Shown one piece after another: positions 16,853-25,368 of a stretch of 64,000 nt of DNA. Origin of the DNA: Candidatus Peregrinibacteria bacterium (GTDB taxonomy: Bacteria; Patescibacteriota; Gracilibacteria; Peribacterales; Peribacteraceae); contig JABGQH010000013.1 of the NCBI GenBank assembly GCA_018648865.1, positions 215,123 through 279,122 on the forward strand, written 5' to 3'. A program made the position numbers and the translations under genes. The stretch's first letter is position 1; each line of letters begins with the position of its first letter. The notes below the pieces were generated by a model that saw only the letters and a list, made by a program, of their open reading frames with translations, had not been told where the DNA came from and did no database searches.

Positions 16853-18151
16853 CTACATACTCTTTTTGTATTTAGCTCTGTCATTTGGCCTTGGAACAGT
16901 TTCTTTGTTCTCTTTTATTTGGACTGTCCCATTCTTAGAATAGACAAAGCTGCCACTTGGGATGTCTTCTGGAACAAATACTCCGCCAGCAATAAAACTC
17001 TCGCCACCGATTTTAACTCCAGGGTTTATACCAACCTGAATTCCAATACGAACGTTATCCCCAATTATTGTTCCAAATTTTGTTAAGGCAGAGTCTATGG
17101 TTTCTTTTTTAACATTTGATTGAATGGTTCTTTCATCTAATCGCAGGTTGCCAGTCACACATCCTCCTCCAAATGAAACATTCTCTCCTACAATAGAGTC
17201 CCCAATATAAGTCATATGAGTCCAAACATGACCAGCTAGAATACTGGATTTAACTTCTGTGTTGTATCCAACAACGCAATTCTCACCAATGCTGGCATTC
17301 CTAACCAATGCGTTATTAGCAATTATGGAATTGGCACCTACAAAACAGGGCCCCTTTACAGTTGCATGAGGTAATACTTTTACAGATGGACCAATAATCA
17401 CTGGACCATCTATTACTGCTGTGGGGTGAATGTCTGCGCTTGGATCTATAACAGGTTCGGTGATCTCCGATAGAAAGAGTTCTAGTAGAGGCAGAAAATG
17501 CCATGGGTATTTAACTGCTTTCCAGTCACCTTCATAAGGGACGGCAACGTATTCATAATCTTTTAATAGTGTAGCTAAGGCCTGTTCATATCCATCGTCT
17601 TTCTTTGGTGATACTTCTTTGAGTGCGGCAAGTAAGACAGAAGAGTCGTTATGGATATGCGCAACTATATTTATTAAATTACTTGGTTCGTTACCTTCAC
17701 CAGGTTTTTCTACAATTCCAGTAACTCGATTCCCTTCTACGGTTAAATATCCTCCAGGAAAATAAGTAGAAACCTCTTTAGCCAAAATTGCTCCACCTGT
17801 AACACTGCTGGACATCTCTCTTATTAGGCTATAGGCCGCATGATCTATTACATCATTACCACTAACAATACATACAGGTTCTTTTCCACATTCAGGCAGT
17901 GCACTTAAAAGTGCTCCTCTCATTCCGAGTGACAGATCCTCTTGTTCAACAGTTTTAAGGCTTGGGAATCGACTCTTAATATCCTCTAAATTGTGGGATC
18001 CGCCAACAAGGATAATATCATCACAGCCCCCTTCTTTTAGCTGTGCAATTTGATGTTCTAACAAAGTTTTACCACAGACAGGAAATAGTGTTTTATCTGT
18101 CAGTGGCCAAAGGCGAGTAGAGCGGCCGGCTAGTAGTAAAATAGTCTTCAT
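16853..18151 (-). CDS. GlmU-like sugar-1-phosphate nucleotidyltransferase with left-handed beta-helix
   Basis: A 432-residue enzyme. The N-terminal nucleotidyltransferase domain (1-220) opens with LLAGRSTRLWPLTDKTLFP, a variant of the GG-x-GTR-x-PLT-x-PK signature. The C-terminal part (about 238-405) is a hexapeptide-repeat beta-helix (IHPTAVIDGPVIIGPSVKV and many more turns), as in GlmU-type enzymes. It probably activates a hexose- or hexosamine-1-phosphate to a nucleotide sugar, perhaps with acyltransfer. Exact substrate is uncertain. The ATG overlaps the stop of the upstream ComEC-like gene by 4 bp (ATGA), so the pair is coupled. Confidence 0.8.
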   Translation of the reverse strand: MKTILLLAGRSTRLWPLTDKTLFPVCGKTLLEHQIAQLKEGGCDDIILVGGSHNLEDIKSRFPSLKTVEQEDLSLGMRGALLSALPECGKEPVCIVSGNDVIDHAAYSLIREMSSSVTGGAILAKEVSTYFPGGYLTVEGNRVTGIVEKPGEGNEPSNLINIVAHIHNDSSVLLAALKEVSPKKDDGYEQALATLLKDYEYVAVPYEGDWKAVKYPWHFLPLLELFLSEITEPVIDPSADIHPTAVIDGPVIIGPSVKVLPHATVKGPCFVGANSIIANNALVRNASIGENCVVGYNTEVKSSILAGHVWTHMTYIGDSIVGENVSFGGGCVTGNLRLDERTIQSNVKKETIDSALTKFGTIIGDNVRIGIQVGINPGVKIGGESFIAGGVFVPEDIPSGSFVYSKNGTVQIKENKETVPRPNDRAKYKKSM

Positions 18152-18984
18152 CTAAAAGTCATAGATATTGTACCCTGAACAGCAGTATTTCGCACAGCAA
18201 TACCCAGACTTTTGAGTCGTTCTAAAACTATGGGATGGGGGTGAGAATGGGGGTTATTTAGCCCCGCAGAGACAATTGCAGATGTTGGATTTACTGATAG
18301 CAGAAACCCTGTAGAAGAGGCGGATAAACTCCCATGATGTGGAACTTTGAGTACATCTGCATTTATATCTGCTCCAGAGGCCAAAAGTGAGTTTTCTGCC
18401 TGAAGGTCAGCGTCCCCTGTGAAGAGGATTTTATGTGATTTAAACTCAAGCATTTGGATCAAAGAGGATCCATTAGTAGATAAATCAGAAGCAGAAACTG
18501 GTGGCCATAGCGTATGCAATGAAACTGCATTATCAAGATCTAAAAAAAGATCAGAGGCACCAAAAATAACTGATATATTCTGTTCCCTTATCTCATTCAA
18601 AAAATCTTGATACCTGGGCAGACTTCGATCAACACTAGGCATGATTACATTTGAAACATGGTACCTTCGTAAGACTTCTGGCAAAGAAGCTAAATGATCT
18701 AGGTCTGGATGAGTAAGAATGATGGAATCTATCGTACGATCAAAAAATGGGAGCTCGTCTCCAATATACTCAAGGACAGAAAGATCTGGTCCACCATCAA
18801 CTAAAACTCTAGAGCCAGAGGGGGTAATTATTAGTGTTGCATCACCCTGCCCGACAGATAAAAAATGAACGTGCAATTTTCCATCAGGCAGTAAAAAAAG
18901 TTCTCTAAGCGAAAATATGTTACAGGCAATTAAAATTGCAGCTGCAAAAATTGTAAATCGACAAAAAATAAATGAGTATTTCAA
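18148..18984 (-). CDS. ComEC/Rec2-like metallo-beta-lactamase-fold hydrolase, membrane-anchored
   Basis: A 278-residue protein with one N-terminal helix (about 8-28) and a metallo-beta-lactamase domain of the ComEC/Rec2 type. It has VGQGDATLI (about 43-51), LVDGGPD, the metal motif THPDLDH (about 90-96), TGDADLQAE and VPHHGS. Full-length ComEC has many membrane helices and forms a DNA channel; here only the hydrolase domain is present, probably tethered outside the membrane. Such stand-alone proteins may act on phosphodiesters, but the substrate is unknown. The start codon is TTG at 18984, supported by a TATAAT -10 seven nt upstream. Confidence 0.8.
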   Translation of the reverse strand: MKYSFIFCRFTIFAAAILIACNIFSLRELFLLPDGKLHVHFLSVGQGDATLIITPSGSRVLVDGGPDLSVLEYIGDELPFFDRTIDSIILTHPDLDHLASLPEVLRRYHVSNVIMPSVDRSLPRYQDFLNEIREQNISVIFGASDLFLDLDNAVSLHTLWPPVSASDLSTNGSSLIQMLEFKSHKILFTGDADLQAENSLLASGADINADVLKVPHHGSLSASSTGFLLSVNPTSAIVSAGLNNPHSHPHPIVLERLKSLGIAVRNTAVQGTISMTFR

Positions 18985-18991
18985 GCGAACG

Positions 18992-18997
18992 ATTATA
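18992..18997 (-). promoter_or_regulatory. TATAAT -10 element of the ComEC-like gene
   Basis: A perfect TATAAT on the minus strand, 7 nt before the TTG start at 18984, implying a leaderless transcript beginning at or next to TTG. Confidence 0.6.
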
Positions 18998-19040
18998 TTT
19001 AAATAAAATCTTATTTAAAAATAAAAAGTACTGCTGCGAC

Positions 19041-20441
19041 TTACTTTTTTTGCTTTCGTGTTTTCTTGCGAATAATCGCAGCGCCTCCGAGCGCACTTAA
19101 TCCTCCAATCAAGATGCCTGCTCCTGTACTTGGTAGAGGTCTTTTATTTCCAGAGACAATAGGCGAAATGTATGTAGGTGGGGCGGGAGTTTCTGTGATA
19201 ATTATTTCTGGAACTATTACTGCAGAGTTCCCAGAAATTGGTAATTCAATTCTAGCAAAAACTTCTTTAGATACTCCTCCTTGAGGGCTTACAACAGAAA
19301 CACCAATTCCATACTCCCCTGCGTGTACACCAGGGATATCTATACCATCTGTTCCTGCTGGCACTACTTGTGGCTGAGTGAATGTTCGTCCTCTGTCATT
19401 ACTTTGTCTTACAAGATAAGAAAGCAAAGGCTGACATGTTCCTGCGGCAACACTCCATCTAGCATCAACATTATGTGTGCCATTCGTCTGTGCAACAGAA
19501 CGCAACCTCAAATTAGTAACACTTGGAGGGTTAGCAACTGATCGTGGGTCACAAGGCTGTTCACTCGGAACAACAGGCATTGGTACAGGTGCTACGATTG
19601 GATCTGGTGAGGGGGTGCGGACAGATACTCCATCTATATGTCCTTGGAAAGAAGCAGTTCTATTTGTTGCATCTAATGATCCTCCTCTAATTTCCATAAG
19701 AGGTTCAGATAAAAGCACTTGATACATTTCATCTTTTACCTGCGTCTCTGTGCGTACCAAAATTGTGTGATCCTTTATATAAAGCCCTGCGATACGAAGT
19801 GGCAACCCATTGGAATCAATAATTTTGAAAGCGTTTGGAGCAAGTGTTGGATCAACAAATGGTACTGAATTAAATGTTAATGTGACAGATGTTGGTTCCT
19901 GCGCATACGCAAGAATTAAATGAAGAGCACCTTCTTCATATCTTACTGGTTCAAGGATCTCTGTAGTTTCCGAAGATGAGGATTGTTCTTCTGGATCGGC
20001 ATCTACGGGGCGAACAACATTAAATTGAGTTGTATCTTCACTAGAAGAAGCAGATGAACTTGATTCTTGCTGAGCTGGTTCTACTGGACTGATTTCAACA
20101 GATCCTTCATCAATAGAAGCCTCAGAAAGTAAGGCAGATGTTTCTTCTAAAAAGACAGAACTTTCTTCTCCAGATTCGTTTACAGCCAACACAGAAACAA
20201 ATACTCGCTCAGATAACATGCTCGTTGGAATAGAAATTTCGGACACTGGTCCTTCTGTTCCGACAAAATCATCATAGACACCACCGTTTCCTAATATCGA
20301 TCTGCTACTAAAATAAACACGATAAGATGATGCATTTTCTACCTCTTCCCACTCAACTAGCACAACCTCTTCCTCGCTAATATATTCAGCAGAGATTCCT
20401 GATACTGCTGCAGGGGCGGCAGTGCATACAGAAACAGGCAA
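19041..20441 (-). CDS. Surface protein with fibronectin III-like domains and LPSTG-type C-terminus
   Basis: An exported protein of at least 466 residues. Residues about 5-100 form a fibronectin III-like domain (VVLVEWEEVENASSYRVYF). A Ser/Glu-rich linker (about 120-160) and two more beta-rich domains follow. The C-terminus has LPSTG, a hydrophobic helix and a basic tail (RKKTRKQKK), the layout of sortase substrates. The TTG at 20441 falls inside what looks like a signal peptide. The open frame continues upstream through RLLAGACIVFASALP to an ATT codon at 20490-20492 with no ATG, GTG or TTG, so a non-canonical start is likely. No sortase is in the window. Confidence 0.75.
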   Translation of the reverse strand: MPVSVCTAAPAAVSGISAEYISEEEVVLVEWEEVENASSYRVYFSSRSILGNGGVYDDFVGTEGPVSEISIPTSMLSERVFVSVLAVNESGEESSVFLEETSALLSEASIDEGSVEISPVEPAQQESSSSASSSEDTTQFNVVRPVDADPEEQSSSSETTEILEPVRYEEGALHLILAYAQEPTSVTLTFNSVPFVDPTLAPNAFKIIDSNGLPLRIAGLYIKDHTILVRTETQVKDEMYQVLLSEPLMEIRGGSLDATNRTASFQGHIDGVSVRTPSPDPIVAPVPMPVVPSEQPCDPRSVANPPSVTNLRLRSVAQTNGTHNVDARWSVAAGTCQPLLSYLVRQSNDRGRTFTQPQVVPAGTDGIDIPGVHAGEYGIGVSVVSPQGGVSKEVFARIELPISGNSAVIVPEIIITETPAPPTYISPIVSGNKRPLPSTGAGILIGGLSALGGAAIIRKKTRKQKK

Positions 20442-20510
20442 TGCACTTGCGAAAACAATGCAAGCACCAGCTAGTAGCCGTTGGCAGAGAATTTTTGTAT
20501 TTATCGATAT

Positions 20511-20519
20511 ATTGTATCA
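20511..20519 (-). promoter_or_regulatory. Extended -10 upstream of the LPSTG surface-protein gene
   Basis: TGATACAAT on the minus strand. Transcription would start near 20503, about 11 nt before the ATT codon at 20490-20492. This supports translation beginning upstream of the TTG at 20441. Confidence 0.5.
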
Positions 20520-20528
20520 CATTTACCT

Positions 20529-21992
20529 CTATTTGCCAATCACACGGAAGGCTGTGTGTATTCTACAAGCGAATCCTGTGGCGATCATGGCAATGGTCAT
20601 CCCAGCTAGCCCAAGCACTGTGAATATCTCATTAGAGAGGAATGTACGCACAGCGAAGAGCTCAATTGCGAGTAGGGCACTAAATGCGAGCCACCTAAAT
20701 ATATGGTTAATAGGAATGTGAGCGGGCATTACTTTTTGTGCCTGAGGGAACAGAAGGGCAGCAAGAATGATATGAACAATAATAGATGTGGTACCTGCGC
20801 CAACAAATCCATGGATTGGAATAAGAACGATATTAAGTGATACAGAAATCACAGCACCAATACATAAAATAGTCACCAGTCTTTGCCACTTGTGTTTTGT
20901 AAGCAAAACGTAAAATCCATAAAGGACCAAGGCATTCAAGAATAGTGGTAAGGATAGGAGCCTTAGAGCGGTATCAGATCCTGCATGAGTAACAGTACTC
21001 AAATACATATTTGTTGTAAGTAATTGGACAAGTTGTCTGGACCAGATAGAAGAGAATAATGCAGCGATTGATCCAATCATTAGTAACGCGAGCAGAGTTT
21101 TGCCCAAGAAGTCTTTTGTATCTTCTCCTTTTTCATTCCTCTCACTTAGTACTGGAAGAGTTGAATTAAGAAGGAATGTAGGGAGCAAATAACCCATATC
21201 TGTCATGCGAACCACAAAACCATAATAAGCATTTTGTAGTTCAAAATCAGGGCGGAGCAGAGCAATCATCGTTACATCAAATTGTCTGTAAAGAGCGACA
21301 CACAAAAACGCTAGCCCATAAGGAGCAGCTTTTTTAAGTAGCTGTTTGATCATTACAGTATCCAAACATGGTCGGATCTTCATTAGGCGATTGCCTGTTA
21401 CCAAAGAGAAAAAGAAAAGAAGGAATGCTCCAACTCCACCAATAAACAAGAACATGTGATAAATATGCAGATCATGACTTCCTCTAATGCCTGCGACTAT
21501 AAACATTCCAATAAAGGATGCTGTAAAAATCCTCTGTGCAACCTCTGCAATAAATACATATTGCATTTTGTAATGCACCTGAAAAACAGTTCGAATAATT
21601 CCAGCAAGCAGGGTAAAGAATGGAACAAGCGCTGCAATAGTTACTCCTAATGGTAAAGGAGTGCCTCGCCATTGAGGCAAAAGCCATACGAGACCAAGCG
21701 CGAGCAGCAAAGAGAACACAAGTATTATTGATCTAATAACAATTAATGCTCCCAGCACTCTCTCCCTATTTAATTCAGAGCGACTGATCTCTCTAAGTGC
21801 TACGGCGTACAACCCAAAGTCAGCCAAAATTCCAAAAAGCTGCAAAAATCCATAAGCAGAATTGTAGTTACCAGCCAGTTCTTTACTAAGTCCAATGGCA
21901 ACAAACTTAACAGTAAGAATGCTCAGGGCAGCCATGGTTATTTGGCTGCCTATTTGCCACAAGGTAGAAGAGGCTATTTGGCGTGTAGACAT
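20529..21992 (-). CDS. Polysaccharide flippase (Wzx/MATE-like, MVF-type fold)
   Basis: A 487-residue protein with about 14 predicted membrane helices and the N-terminal pattern of oligosaccharide flippases (STLWQIGSQITMAALSI, then AYGFLQLFGILADFGLYAVA). These move lipid-linked glycans across the cytoplasmic membrane for polysaccharide or glycoprotein assembly. The start at 21992 (MSTRQ) is preferred to 22001 because a TACAAT -10 lies 13 nt upstream. It is divergent from pyrB. Its partner enzymes are the polymerase at 7345 and the priming transferase at 52604, at a distance in this window. Confidence 0.85.
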   Translation of the reverse strand: MSTRQIASSTLWQIGSQITMAALSILTVKFVAIGLSKELAGNYNSAYGFLQLFGILADFGLYAVALREISRSELNRERVLGALIVIRSIILVFSLLLALGLVWLLPQWRGTPLPLGVTIAALVPFFTLLAGIIRTVFQVHYKMQYVFIAEVAQRIFTASFIGMFIVAGIRGSHDLHIYHMFLFIGGVGAFLLFFFSLVTGNRLMKIRPCLDTVMIKQLLKKAAPYGLAFLCVALYRQFDVTMIALLRPDFELQNAYYGFVVRMTDMGYLLPTFLLNSTLPVLSERNEKGEDTKDFLGKTLLALLMIGSIAALFSSIWSRQLVQLLTTNMYLSTVTHAGSDTALRLLSLPLFLNALVLYGFYVLLTKHKWQRLVTILCIGAVISVSLNIVLIPIHGFVGAGTTSIIVHIILAALLFPQAQKVMPAHIPINHIFRWLAFSALLAIELFAVRTFLSNEIFTVLGLAGMTIAMIATGFACRIHTAFRVIGK

Positions 21993-22005
21993 ATAGAACA
22001 ATATT

Positions 22006-22026
22006 ATTGTAGCTGCTTCTTATACT
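22006..22026. promoter_or_regulatory. Divergent -10 elements for flippase and pyrB
   Basis: TACAAT on the minus strand (22006-22011) serves the flippase with a leader of about 6 nt. TATACT on the plus strand (22021-22026) is placed to serve pyrB. Confidence 0.45.
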
Positions 22027-22067
22027 GGACAAAAGCAGGCGAAATAAGTATGATTTGCGCAATAAAC

Positions 22068-22985
22068 ATGCTTCTACCATTCAAACATCTTACGTCCACA
22101 AAGCAGCTCACCAGAGATGATACGGACGCAATTTTGAAAGTTTCAAAAGAAATGGAAGAGGTATTAAAGAAAGGAGGAGACGACAGACTTGCAGGGAAGA
22201 TTTTGGCCTGTCTTTTTTATGAGCCAAGCACCAGAACTCGTCTTAGTTTTGAGTCTGCAATGCATAGGCTAGGAGGTGATGTTCTTTCTGCTGTTGGGTT
22301 TCAATTCAGCTCACTTTACAAAGGGGAAACAATAGAAGACACAATTACTGTAATGAATGAATACGCAGACATAATCACAATGCGTCATCCAGAGGGTGGC
22401 AGCGCAGACAAGGCAGCAAGCGTGAGCGAGGTTCCATTTATAAACGCAGGAGACGGCCCACGCCAGCATCCAACTCAGGCATTACTAGATCTATATACAA
22501 TTCAAAAAGAAAAAGGAAGTGTAGATGGAACACACATAACAATGGTTGGAGACTTATTATACGGTCGAACAGTTCATTCACTTAGCTTCTTGCTAGGGCT
22601 ATATGACAACATGCGTTTCACTTTTGTCTCTCCTAAAGAACTAAAAATGTCAGAGAAGGTAACATCATTCTTAACAGAGAAAGGAATAAATTATACAGAG
22701 GTAGAAGATATAGAGGATGGTCTAGACGCAGATGTTTTGTATATGACTAGAGTTCAAAAAGAGAGGTTCGCAGATCAGTCTGAATATGAACGCCTTAAAT
22801 TAAAATACGTCCTAACAGCAGATATGCTAAAAGGAAAAGATTGTACAATCATGCATCCTCTACCTCGAGTAGGAGAAATAGACACAAGCGTAGATGCACT
22901 GCCAAATGCTGCATATTTCAGAGAGGCAGGTAACGGAGTAATAGTTCGAATGGCACTTCTTTGTATGCTTCTAGACGCTGTGTAA
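22068..22985 (+). CDS. pyrB: Aspartate carbamoyltransferase catalytic chain
   Basis: A 305-residue enzyme joining carbamoyl phosphate and aspartate in pyrimidine synthesis. Signature residues are YEPSTRTRLSFESAM (carbamoyl phosphate binding), HPTQALLDLYT and HPLPRVGEI. The length with the ATG at 22068 matches the family; an in-frame ATG at 22050 would add six residues, and longer frames would overlap the divergent flippase. No regulatory chain gene (pyrI) follows. It is followed closely by pyrC, so the two form the head of an operon. Confidence 0.95.
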   Translation: MLLPFKHLTSTKQLTRDDTDAILKVSKEMEEVLKKGGDDRLAGKILACLFYEPSTRTRLSFESAMHRLGGDVLSAVGFQFSSLYKGETIEDTITVMNEYADIITMRHPEGGSADKAASVSEVPFINAGDGPRQHPTQALLDLYTIQKEKGSVDGTHITMVGDLLYGRTVHSLSFLLGLYDNMRFTFVSPKELKMSEKVTSFLTEKGINYTEVEDIEDGLDADVLYMTRVQKERFADQSEYERLKLKYVLTADMLKGKDCTIMHPLPRVGEIDTSVDALPNAAYFREAGNGVIVRMALLCMLLDAV

Positions 22986-23003
22986 AACTCACTTGTGACC
23001 TCA

Positions 23004-24287
23004 ATGCTAATTCACAGCGGCACAATCATCACTCCAACAGAGGAGAAGGGGGCAGATATTTTTATTGAAGATGGAATTATCAAAGCAGAAGATGGCGGAT
23101 CGCAAGAAACGATAATGATAGACGCAACGGGGCTACTAGTCTTTCCAGGATTTATAGATTGTCATGTTCACTTTCGCGACCCAGGACTAACAGATAAGGC
23201 AGACATGAAAACCGAATCAAAAGCAGCCAGGTTTGCTGGGGTAACTACGGTTTGTGAAATGCCAAACACAATTCCCGCAACGGTTTCCATTACCGCACTA
23301 AAAGATAAAATTAAAAAGTCAGAGCAAATTACAGACTGTGATATGCGTTTCTTTTTTGGGGCGACAAGGGCAGAGCATTTATCAGAACTTAAAATTCTTT
23401 GGACAGACTCAAAATATTCCACACTTAAAGAAAAGTGTTGTGGGTTAAAAGTTTTCTTTGATCATTCAACAGGTGATCAAGGAGCGGGGAAAGAAGTTAT
23501 AAAAGAGGCATTTAAGCTCTGTAATGAGCTTAAAATCCCACTTGTTGCACATTGTGAAGACCCAGAGATTAATAATGCAGCAGCCGATAGTGTAGAAGGT
23601 GATGACATATCACTACATTCAGAAATGAGGCCGCCAGAGGCAGAAGAAAAATCAATCAAAGATGCAATAGGGCTAGTTAGAGAATATGGAACAGCTTTTC
23701 ATGTTGCTCATTTATCAACTGCCAAAGGATTAGATCTAATTAGGCAGGCGAAAAAGGATGGGCTTCCTATTACATGCGAGGTGACTCCACATCATCTATT
23801 TCTTTCGACCGATCAATATAAATACAGTGGGACTTTGGTAAAAATGAATCCTCCACTTAGATCAGAGTCAGACAGACATGCTCTATGGGAAGGGATAAAG
23901 GACGGAACGGTTGATTGTATTTCTACAGACCATGCGCCACATACCTTAGAAGAGAAGGAAGTGACTCCTACACTTAGCGCACCTAGTGGTATGCCAGGGG
24001 TAGAAACAATGATTCCTCTATTACTTACTGCAGCACACGAGGAGGCAATTTCTTATGCAGATATTCTTAGATGTTGTTTCACATCACCAAATTCAATATT
24101 TAATCTTGGCAAGGAAGAGATCGCAGAAGGCAACATGGCAGATATTGTAATAATTGATCCGAATGAGAAATGGACGCTAAAAAAAGAGGACTTACTAACA
24201 AAGTGTGGATGGTCACCATTCACCGAAACAAAAATGACAGGACGAGTAAAGCATGTACTACTTGCCAGAGACAGCGTTGCACTGTAG
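23004..24287 (+). CDS. pyrC: Dihydroorotase
   Basis: A 427-residue amidohydrolase making dihydroorotate from carbamoyl aspartate. Metal and catalytic motifs are in place: GFIDCHVHFRDPG, LKVFFDHSTG, VAHCEDPE, VAHLSTAKG and STDHAPH (catalytic Asp). The ATG at 23004 is preferred; GTG at 22995 is also possible. It sits 18 bp after pyrB and 9 bp before the DUF1704 gene. The steps after it (PyrD, PyrE, PyrF) are not in this window. Confidence 0.93.
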   Translation: MLIHSGTIITPTEEKGADIFIEDGIIKAEDGGSQETIMIDATGLLVFPGFIDCHVHFRDPGLTDKADMKTESKAARFAGVTTVCEMPNTIPATVSITALKDKIKKSEQITDCDMRFFFGATRAEHLSELKILWTDSKYSTLKEKCCGLKVFFDHSTGDQGAGKEVIKEAFKLCNELKIPLVAHCEDPEINNAAADSVEGDDISLHSEMRPPEAEEKSIKDAIGLVREYGTAFHVAHLSTAKGLDLIRQAKKDGLPITCEVTPHHLFLSTDQYKYSGTLVKMNPPLRSESDRHALWEGIKDGTVDCISTDHAPHTLEEKEVTPTLSAPSGMPGVETMIPLLLTAAHEEAISYADILRCCFTSPNSIFNLGKEEIAEGNMADIVIIDPNEKWTLKKEDLLTKCGWSPFTETKMTGRVKHVLLARDSVAL

Positions 24288-24296
24288 ACATAAGGA

Positions 24297-25337
24297 GTGG
24301 AAACCTCATCTGACAATGGCGAAACAAAAAGACAAATTGTTGATGCAATAATTAAGACAGAGAAACTATGTGAATTCTCTACTCTTTTGCACCCTACAAA
24401 TGAACAAGAGCAGAAAGAACTTTTTTTATCTGGAGCAAAAAACGAACCAACATTTACCTACAAAAAAAATATAGCCCCAGATATCTATATTCCATTTTGT
24501 TCAAGGGAATCTGAAATAGGAAATATGTATATGGACAGAAGAGAACACGTATTAATGGAGTTAGAACTATTTAAAAACATAGGATCAGATAAAGAGTTCA
24601 CAGAGCTTTCACTAAAGCTATTTCCTATACACGAAATTAATATTGTTCCAGGCAAGAAAGAGAAGGAAGAAGAGGAACTACTTAGTGCAGAAGGGGTTGT
24701 ATTTAGATTTAAAGATGCAATAAAAAACTTAAGTGAATCAGATTGGAGTTTAAAAATTAGAGACGATCTATCATCTAGGATTTTTGTGAATCAGTGGGAC
24801 AAAAAAATAGTTATAAAAGAAGGACTAAAATTAACCAAAACAGAATTAAATGAGCTGCTGCGCCATGAGGTTGGAGCACATATTTTGCGTAGCATTCAAG
24901 GCGGCAAGCAATCAGAGCCAATTCTATGGGTAGGAACAAGGCGAGGTCGCTTGTTTGAGGAAGGTATTGCATGCTTTTTAGAGGACCCAAATGGGCCAGA
25001 AAGGATCTTCTTAAGGCATTTTGCAGTAATGCACGCTCAAACACATTCGTTCAAAGAAACATGGTTAGAACTTTGTAATAAGGGGATGAGTGGAGAGGAT
25101 GCATGGGCCATGACTCTTAGAATAAAAAGAGGCCTAAGTAGCGGGGCATCTCACGGTGGTTTCACAAGAGATGCAATGTACGCACAGGCTTTTGAAGAAG
25201 CAAAAGAATATATAGAAAAGGGTGGAGATATATCCCCCCTCCTATCTGCACCAATCCATCCAGATGAAATTGATATTCTAAAAGAAAAAGCAGAGATGAG
25301 AATATTCAGAACTCCTAGTTGGCTTAAAATTAAGTAA
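24297..25337 (+). CDS. DUF1704/MATCAP-like zinc metallopeptidase
   Basis: A 346-residue soluble protein. The segment LLRHEVGAHILRS (about 187-199) carries an HExxxH metal motif like that of DUF1704 proteins. The family's QEGLA-type motif appears as LFEEGIACFLED downstream, supplying a further Glu. Eukaryotic relatives (MATCAP) are tyrosine carboxypeptidases; bacterial members were predicted to be peptidases linked with ATP-grasp ligases. The start is GTG at 24297, overlapping the only GGAG nearby; no earlier alternative exists. It lies between pyrC and an ATP-grasp gene in one transcription direction. Substrate unknown. Confidence 0.75.
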   Translation: METSSDNGETKRQIVDAIIKTEKLCEFSTLLHPTNEQEQKELFLSGAKNEPTFTYKKNIAPDIYIPFCSRESEIGNMYMDRREHVLMELELFKNIGSDKEFTELSLKLFPIHEINIVPGKKEKEEEELLSAEGVVFRFKDAIKNLSESDWSLKIRDDLSSRIFVNQWDKKIVIKEGLKLTKTELNELLRHEVGAHILRSIQGGKQSEPILWVGTRRGRLFEEGIACFLEDPNGPERIFLRHFAVMHAQTHSFKETWLELCNKGMSGEDAWAMTLRIKRGLSSGASHGGFTRDAMYAQAFEEAKEYIEKGGDISPLLSAPIHPDEIDILKEKAEMRIFRTPSWLKIK

Positions 25338-25368
25338 TACTTACTAAGCGTCTAATTACTGGTGTGAT

